Assembly: GCA_035263645.1 (NCBI GenBank)
Contig: DATFRD010000109.1
Location: 1-17,293 of the forward strand
Direction: 5' to 3'
DNA length: 17,293 bases
From: CF-161 sp035263645
GTDB taxonomy: Bacteria > Chloroflexota > Dormibacteria > Dormibacterales > Dormibacteraceae
The notes under the pieces: model-generated
What the model was told of the DNA's origin: nothing
Seen by the model: the letters and a program-made list of their open reading frames with translations, nothing else
The model's database searches: none
Program-made: the position numbers and the translations under genes
Part shown: piece after piece, positions 14,136-17,293 of the stretch
Numbering within the stretch: the first letter of the stretch is position 1
Layout: each line of letters starts with the position of its first letter

Positions 14136-14366
14136 TCAGCTCCGCAGCGCGCTGCGCATTCGCTCGTAGTCCTCCAGCGAGATCTGGCCCGCCGCCAGGC
14201 GGCGCTTCAGGAGCTCTTCGGCGGACTCCTCCGCTCCCCGGCGGCCGGTGACCGCGCTCACGGCCCAGACGACGAGCACCGCCAACCCGCCCCAGAAGAG
14301 GAGCATCGTCAGCGTGCCGACGATCCACGTCCAGGCGGACATCCCCGACCCGAAGTACCACATCAT
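14136..14366 (-). CDS. Small SHOCT-domain membrane protein
   Basis: The 76-residue product starts MMWYFGSGMSAW, with GAGGTGA five bases before the ATG at 14366. One membrane helix spans about 12-39. The last 28 residues (ESAEELLKRRLAAGQISLEDYERM and on) are a typical C-terminal SHOCT domain, a short helical oligomerisation module. Such proteins are common in actinobacterial envelopes; the specific function is unknown. A longer open frame to 14528 exists but its extra N-terminus has no protein-like character and no ribosome site. It stands alone between the cytochrome operon and the sigma-factor cluster. Confidence 0.85.
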   Translation of the reverse strand: MMWYFGSGMSAWTWIVGTLTMLLFWGGLAVLVVWAVSAVTGRRGAEESAEELLKRRLAAGQISLEDYERMRSALRS

Positions 14367-14490
14367 CTCGATCACCTCACCATGGGCTGTTCTCTGGTTC
14401 GATGCTCGCTGGAGGGCCGGGGCCGGACAAGGGGCGGGAGCCCCTGAATCTGGGTGCCGGTCGGCGGCAGGTCCAGCCGAGGAGAAGGAG

Positions 14491-14511
14491 ACGGCGCCCC
14501 GATGGCGCCGT
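14491..14511 (-). terminator. Hairpin after the cytochrome b operon
   Basis: ACGGCGCC-CCGAT-GGCGCCGT is a perfect 8-bp stem with a 5-base loop, 39 bases past the stop of the last cytochrome-operon gene. There is no clear T-run. Confidence 0.5.
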
Positions 14512-14549
14512 CCCGTGCCTCCTCGCATCGGCCAATTTCGGCCGAGCCT

Positions 14550-15545
14550 CTACCGGCCCGAGGTCACCGACGGGCCCGTCACCCCTCCGGCGGGCCTGGC
14601 CCGCTCTGCGCGGTGCACGCCGTCGTAGTAGTCGCGCCAGATCAGCCGGTGCACCGGGACCCAGCGGGGGATGTCGCGGACGCCGGGGATGAACGGCACC
14701 AGCACCAGCGCCGCGCTGAGAACGAGCATGGTCAGGACCACCATGAGGTCGGCATTGGCGTTCCCGGAGTACGGCGGGATCTGGTACCACAGCGTGTACA
14801 GCCACAGCCAGGTCTGACCCGGGTAGCTCCCCGTCTCGTTCATCATGCCCCACTGGCTGCCCAGCAGGTGCTGGTCCGAGGCGAGCGACGAGAGGTAGGA
14901 GCCGTCGCCCATGAAGAGCAGCGGCCGCGTGTAGTCGGTCTGGTAGAAGCCGCCGTTGCTCAGGAGGTAGCCGTCCAGCGCGCCGGCGCGCGCGATCTGG
15001 AGCAGCGCGGCCATCATGACGGGCAGCGGCCCGTAGTCGCCGTCGGCGACCACGACCTTGCCGTCCTGCTCCTTAGCGTCCTGCAGAGCCTTTGAGTACG
15101 CAGTGAGCCAGGCGCCGCGCTGGCTGTCGCTGGCGCCGTTGTACTCGGACAGCGCTGCCGCCAGGTTCGCGTTGCCCGCCGACGCCGCCTCCAGCGGCTT
15201 CAGCACGAAGTCCTGCGCCGGGTCGACGGACAGGCGGACGCTCGCCCAGGCCTGCGGCGAGAAGAAGCCCAGGCTCTGCACCGCGTTCGAGCTGTCGTTG
15301 TACGGCGCGCCGTACCCGGCGCTGACCGTGGTGCCCGCCAGCTCGCCGGTGGCCGTGGTCACCAGGTCGACGGGCTGCTTCTGGGCCCAGGCCTGGATCG
15401 TCACGGAGGGCACGTCCGGCGACGACAGGACTGCCGCCAGGACCAGGCCGAGCACCAGGGTGCCCAGCAGCGCCATCGCGAGCTCCCTGACCAGGTCGTA
15501 CGGCCGGGTGGGCACGCGCCCTGAAGGTGCCGCCGCCGTGCTCAT
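14550..15545 (-). CDS. Two-helix membrane protein paired with cytochrome b
   Basis: The product is 331 residues; its ATG overlaps the cytochrome b stop by four bases (ATGA), showing tight coupling. One helix near the N-terminus (about 20-41) is followed by a roughly 220-residue domain predicted outside the membrane, then a second helix (about 265-287) and a short cytosolic tail ending in RLIWRDYYDGV. The segment WLWLYTLWYQIPPYSGN before helix 2, and VPFIPG after it, faintly recall the C-terminal half of cytochrome b/subunit IV, but no PEWY Qo motif is present. No CxxCH or iron-sulfur motif is seen. Not recognised as a named family. It is most likely a dedicated partner subunit of the cytochrome b encoded upstream. 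Confidence 0.8.
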   Translation of the reverse strand: MSTAAAPSGRVPTRPYDLVRELAMALLGTLVLGLVLAAVLSSPDVPSVTIQAWAQKQPVDLVTTATGELAGTTVSAGYGAPYNDSSNAVQSLGFFSPQAWASVRLSVDPAQDFVLKPLEAASAGNANLAAALSEYNGASDSQRGAWLTAYSKALQDAKEQDGKVVVADGDYGPLPVMMAALLQIARAGALDGYLLSNGGFYQTDYTRPLLFMGDGSYLSSLASDQHLLGSQWGMMNETGSYPGQTWLWLYTLWYQIPPYSGNANADLMVVLTMLVLSAALVLVPFIPGVRDIPRWVPVHRLIWRDYYDGVHRAERARPAGGVTGPSVTSGR

Positions 15546-16180
15546 TGCGATTCCTCCCCGGGTGCGTCGATGGGAGCCACCACCCCGCGCATGCGGACCT
15601 GGACGATGTGGAGCACGACCAGGATCGTCACGGCGATGGGGACCAGCATCACGTGCAGCCCGTACATCTGGCCGAAGTTGAGGACGTTGAAGAAGCCGCC
15701 GGCGCCGCTCGAGTTGATCGCGTCCTTGGCGTTGGCCGCGATCCACTGGGAGTCGAGGTTCTGCTGCGCCAGGTAGCCGGTGAACGCGGCCGCGATGCTG
15801 ACGAGGAAGATGATCGCCCCGATCATCCAGGTGGGCGCGCGGCCGTCGCGCCAGCCGGCCATGAAGAACTGGCCCCACAGATGCAGGACCATGAAGACGA
15901 AGAACAGCTGGACGCTCCAGAAGTGCAGACTGTTGAAGAAGTGTCCAGCGGCGGACGTGTGCCACCACTGGGGGCCGAAGAAGGCCAGGACGACGCCGCT
16001 GGCGATCGTCCAGACCAGCGCCGCGATCGTCACCACCCCGAAGACATAGACCCACGAGCCGACGTACACGGGCTGCCGGTCGGGCAGCAGGCGTTCCATC
16101 GGCAGCCCCCGTGCCAGGCGCCGTCGGAGGGCACCGGTCCAGCTTCCGCCCGAACCCTCGGACGCCAGGTCCTCGCTCAC
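15542..16180 (-). CDS. Cytochrome b6-like N-terminal-domain protein
   Basis: The product is 212 residues from the GTG at 16180, preceded by GAGGAGGTG. It has the four-helix heme domain of cytochrome b/b6. His86 and His100 (LHFWSVQLFFVFMVLH) and His176 and His191 (LHVMLVPIAVTILVVLH) should bind two b hemes. The 13- and 14-residue gaps between the pairs are those of cytochrome b6 rather than mitochondrial cytochrome b. AAFTGYLAQQ (131-140) sits where the family's conserved GY segment lies. The C-terminal domain with the PEWY quinol site is absent and no subunit IV gene is present. The frame is open further upstream, but the GTG overlaps the stop of a small upstream gene (GTGA), which fixes the start. 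Confidence 0.9.
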   Translation of the reverse strand: MSEDLASEGSGGSWTGALRRRLARGLPMERLLPDRQPVYVGSWVYVFGVVTIAALVWTIASGVVLAFFGPQWWHTSAAGHFFNSLHFWSVQLFFVFMVLHLWGQFFMAGWRDGRAPTWMIGAIIFLVSIAAAFTGYLAQQNLDSQWIAANAKDAINSSGAGGFFNVLNFGQMYGLHVMLVPIAVTILVVLHIVQVRMRGVVAPIDAPGEESQ

Positions 16181-16326
16181 CGTCCACCTCCTCGGCGACC
16201 GCCCTCGCGCGGGAATGGGACGACGATCGCGATCACGAAGAGCACGACCATCCCCGCGATCAGGGCCATGTTGGGCAGTGAGATCTCGATGAACCCGAGA
16301 TGCAGGTATGCGGCCGGGTTGTCCAT
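16177..16326 (-). CDS. 49-residue one-helix membrane protein of the cytochrome b operon
   Basis: The small gene encodes MDNPAAYLHLGF, then EISLPNMALIAGMVVLFVIA and a short basic Gly/Arg tail. AGGAGGGG lies six to seven bases before the ATG at 16326, the best ribosome site of the operon. The stop overlaps the cytochrome b start (GTGA). One membrane helix covers about 19-37, with the tail cytosolic. Size and context recall small subunits of b6f-type complexes such as PetL/PetN, but there is no clear sequence similarity, so this is analogy only. It is the first gene of the three-gene unit. Confidence 0.75.
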   Translation of the reverse strand: MDNPAAYLHLGFIEISLPNMALIAGMVVLFVIAIVVPFPREGGRRGGGR

Positions 16327-16348
16327 TCGGTTCCCCTCCTGATGCAAT

Positions 16349-16362
16349 GGTTGGCTCCAACC
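16349..16362. promoter_or_regulatory. Palindrome in the divergent cytochrome/bactofilin region
   Basis: GGTTGG-CT-CCAACC is an inverted repeat with 6-bp arms, 23 bases upstream of the 49-residue gene and 99 bases before the bactofilin-like gene. It is a candidate operator for the cytochrome operon; no matching ECF-type site is present here. Confidence 0.35.
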
Positions 16363-16460
16363 GTGCGGCGGGGGACGGCCCCGGGCCAGAGTCCTTCGGC
16401 CGCGTCAGATGGTGCCGGTCGGCCCTGCGTGGCCGGGCCGGCAAGAAGGGAGGTGAGTCG

Positions 16461-17293
16461 ATGTCGAGCAGACGACGGGTGATCGGGGCGCTCCGCTGGC
16501 TCGTCCTGGCGCCCGCGCTGCTGGCGCTGGCGCCGGCGGCGGCACAAGCCGCCGACCTCCGCCAGGGACCGGAGGTGACCGTCCCGGCCGGCACGACGGT
16601 GAACGACGATCTCTACGTCGGCGCCGGCAACGTGACGGTCGCCGGCACCATCGCGGGCAGCCTGATCGCGGCTGGAGGCAACGTCAACATCACGGGCACA
16701 GTCCAGCGCGACGTGATGGTGGCCGGCGGCACGGTGACCATCTCGGGCCCGGTCATGGGCAGCATCCGCCTGGCCAGCGGAACGCTGAGGGTGCTGGGAC
16801 CGGTGGCGGAGGACGTGGTGGCCATCAGCGGCACCGTGGACATCTCGCCGAGCGCCTCGATCGGGCGGGACCTGGTCGTCGCCGGCGGCACCGCGACGAC
16901 CGCCGGCAGTGTAGGCCGCGACCTGACGGCCGGGGTCGGCACCCTCGTCCTGCGAGGTCGCATTGCGCGCGACGTAAAGGCGGAGGTCACCAACCTTCAC
17001 CTGGAGAGCGGGGCGTCCGTGGGCGGCAACCTCGACTATGCGAGCGACAACACGGCCGTGATGGACGCCGGCGCGACGGTGAGCGGCACCGTGAAGCACT
17101 CACCGGCCAACTTCACCGCTCGGCCGACCGCGGCGCAGCGTGCAACGGACGCCTTCGTGGGGTGGATCCGGCTGGTCATCGGGCTGTTCGCGCTGGGCTT
17201 CGTCGTTCTGCTGCCGTTCGGCACCTTCGGCCGCCGAGCCAGCGAAGCCATCGGCCGCGCGCCCCTGGTGAGCCTGGGGCTGGGGCTGGCGAT
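16461..17293 (+). CDS. Secreted bactofilin-like (polymer-forming) membrane protein, 3' part missing
   Basis: The gene runs off the right edge; 277 residues are visible. The ATG at 16461 follows AAGGGAGGTGA, a near-perfect ribosome site. Residues 1-30 form a signal peptide (SSRRR, hydrophobic core, AAAQA). About 35-215 is a right-handed beta-helix of short repeats such as GSLIAAGGNVNITGTV, RDVMVAGGTVTISGPV and GRDLVVAGGTATTAGSV, the pattern of bactofilin/DUF583 polymer-forming domains. A membrane helix follows (about 232-254) and a second hydrophobic stretch begins at the window end. Classic bactofilins are cytosolic filaments, whereas this one should lie outside the membrane. Its target or role is unknown. 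Confidence 0.85.
   Translation, partial: MSSRRRVIGALRWLVLAPALLALAPAAAQAADLRQGPEVTVPAGTTVNDDLYVGAGNVTVAGTIAGSLIAAGGNVNITGTVQRDVMVAGGTVTISGPVMGSIRLASGTLRVLGPVAEDVVAISGTVDISPSASIGRDLVVAGGTATTAGSVGRDLTAGVGTLVLRGRIARDVKAEVTNLHLESGASVGGNLDYASDNTAVMDAGATVSGTVKHSPANFTARPTAAQRATDAFVGWIRLVIGLFALGFVVLLPFGTFGRRASEAIGRAPLVSLGLGLA

Noticed and set aside
14550..16187. Single long frame suggesting a 545-residue fusion
   Set aside because: The upstream half is a wrong-frame reading of the cytochrome b gene. The ATGA overlap at 15542-15545 marks the true start.
1..17293. CRISPR array, insertion sequence or phage gene
   Set aside because: No regularly spaced direct repeats, transposase motifs or phage structural genes were seen. 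The only repeats are the internal domain duplication, the short Cys motif and the promoter sites.

Overview
The window is uniformly high-GC DNA from a soil-type bacterium that uses coenzyme F420-family enzymes, ECF sigma factors and strong AGGAGG-like ribosome sites. This fits Actinomycetota or a related high-GC terrestrial phylum such as Dormibacterota. No rRNA or other phylogenetic marker is present, so the lineage is an inference.

Left part (1-6150), mostly metabolic genes. It holds a DUF899 thioredoxin-like gene cut by the window edge (minus), a small lipoprotein (minus) and a decayed tRNA-Pro fragment. A FGGY gluconokinase (minus) is divergent from a forward run of LLM-class oxidoreductase, zinc alcohol dehydrogenase and SRPBCC-like protein. 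A small hypothetical gene follows on the minus strand. The stretch at about 780-1560, around the lipoprotein and tRNA fragment, looks less GC-rich and more disordered than its flanks.

Middle part (6430-14370), an envelope and electron-transfer block. A secreted protein made of two near-identical 142-residue domains comes first. Next is a four-gene minus-strand operon: anchored Cys-repeat protein, anchored Pro/Ala-rich protein, ApbE flavin transferase and ferric-reductase-like heme membrane protein. A 7Fe ferredoxin is divergent from this operon. Then follow an orphan ABC solute-binding lipoprotein, an ECF sigma factor, a small single-pass protein that may be its anti-sigma factor, and a SHOCT protein. 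Four promoter-like sites of the form CGATGAA..-N12-CGTTGRAC (the start of each site varies slightly) have identical spacing. They lie in front of the sigma factor, the putative anti-sigma gene, the ferric-reductase operon and the ferredoxin. This predicts one self-contained ECF regulon that joins the sigma factor to a surface redox module.

Right part (14550-17293). A tightly overlapped minus-strand operon encodes a 49-residue one-helix protein, a cytochrome b6-like four-His protein without a C-terminal Qo domain, and a 331-residue two-helix protein with a large extracytoplasmic domain. No Rieske protein or cytochrome c is present. Divergent from it is a secreted, membrane-anchored bactofilin-like beta-helix protein that runs off the window.

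The most interesting candidates are the four-site ECF regulon and the reduced cytochrome-b operon.
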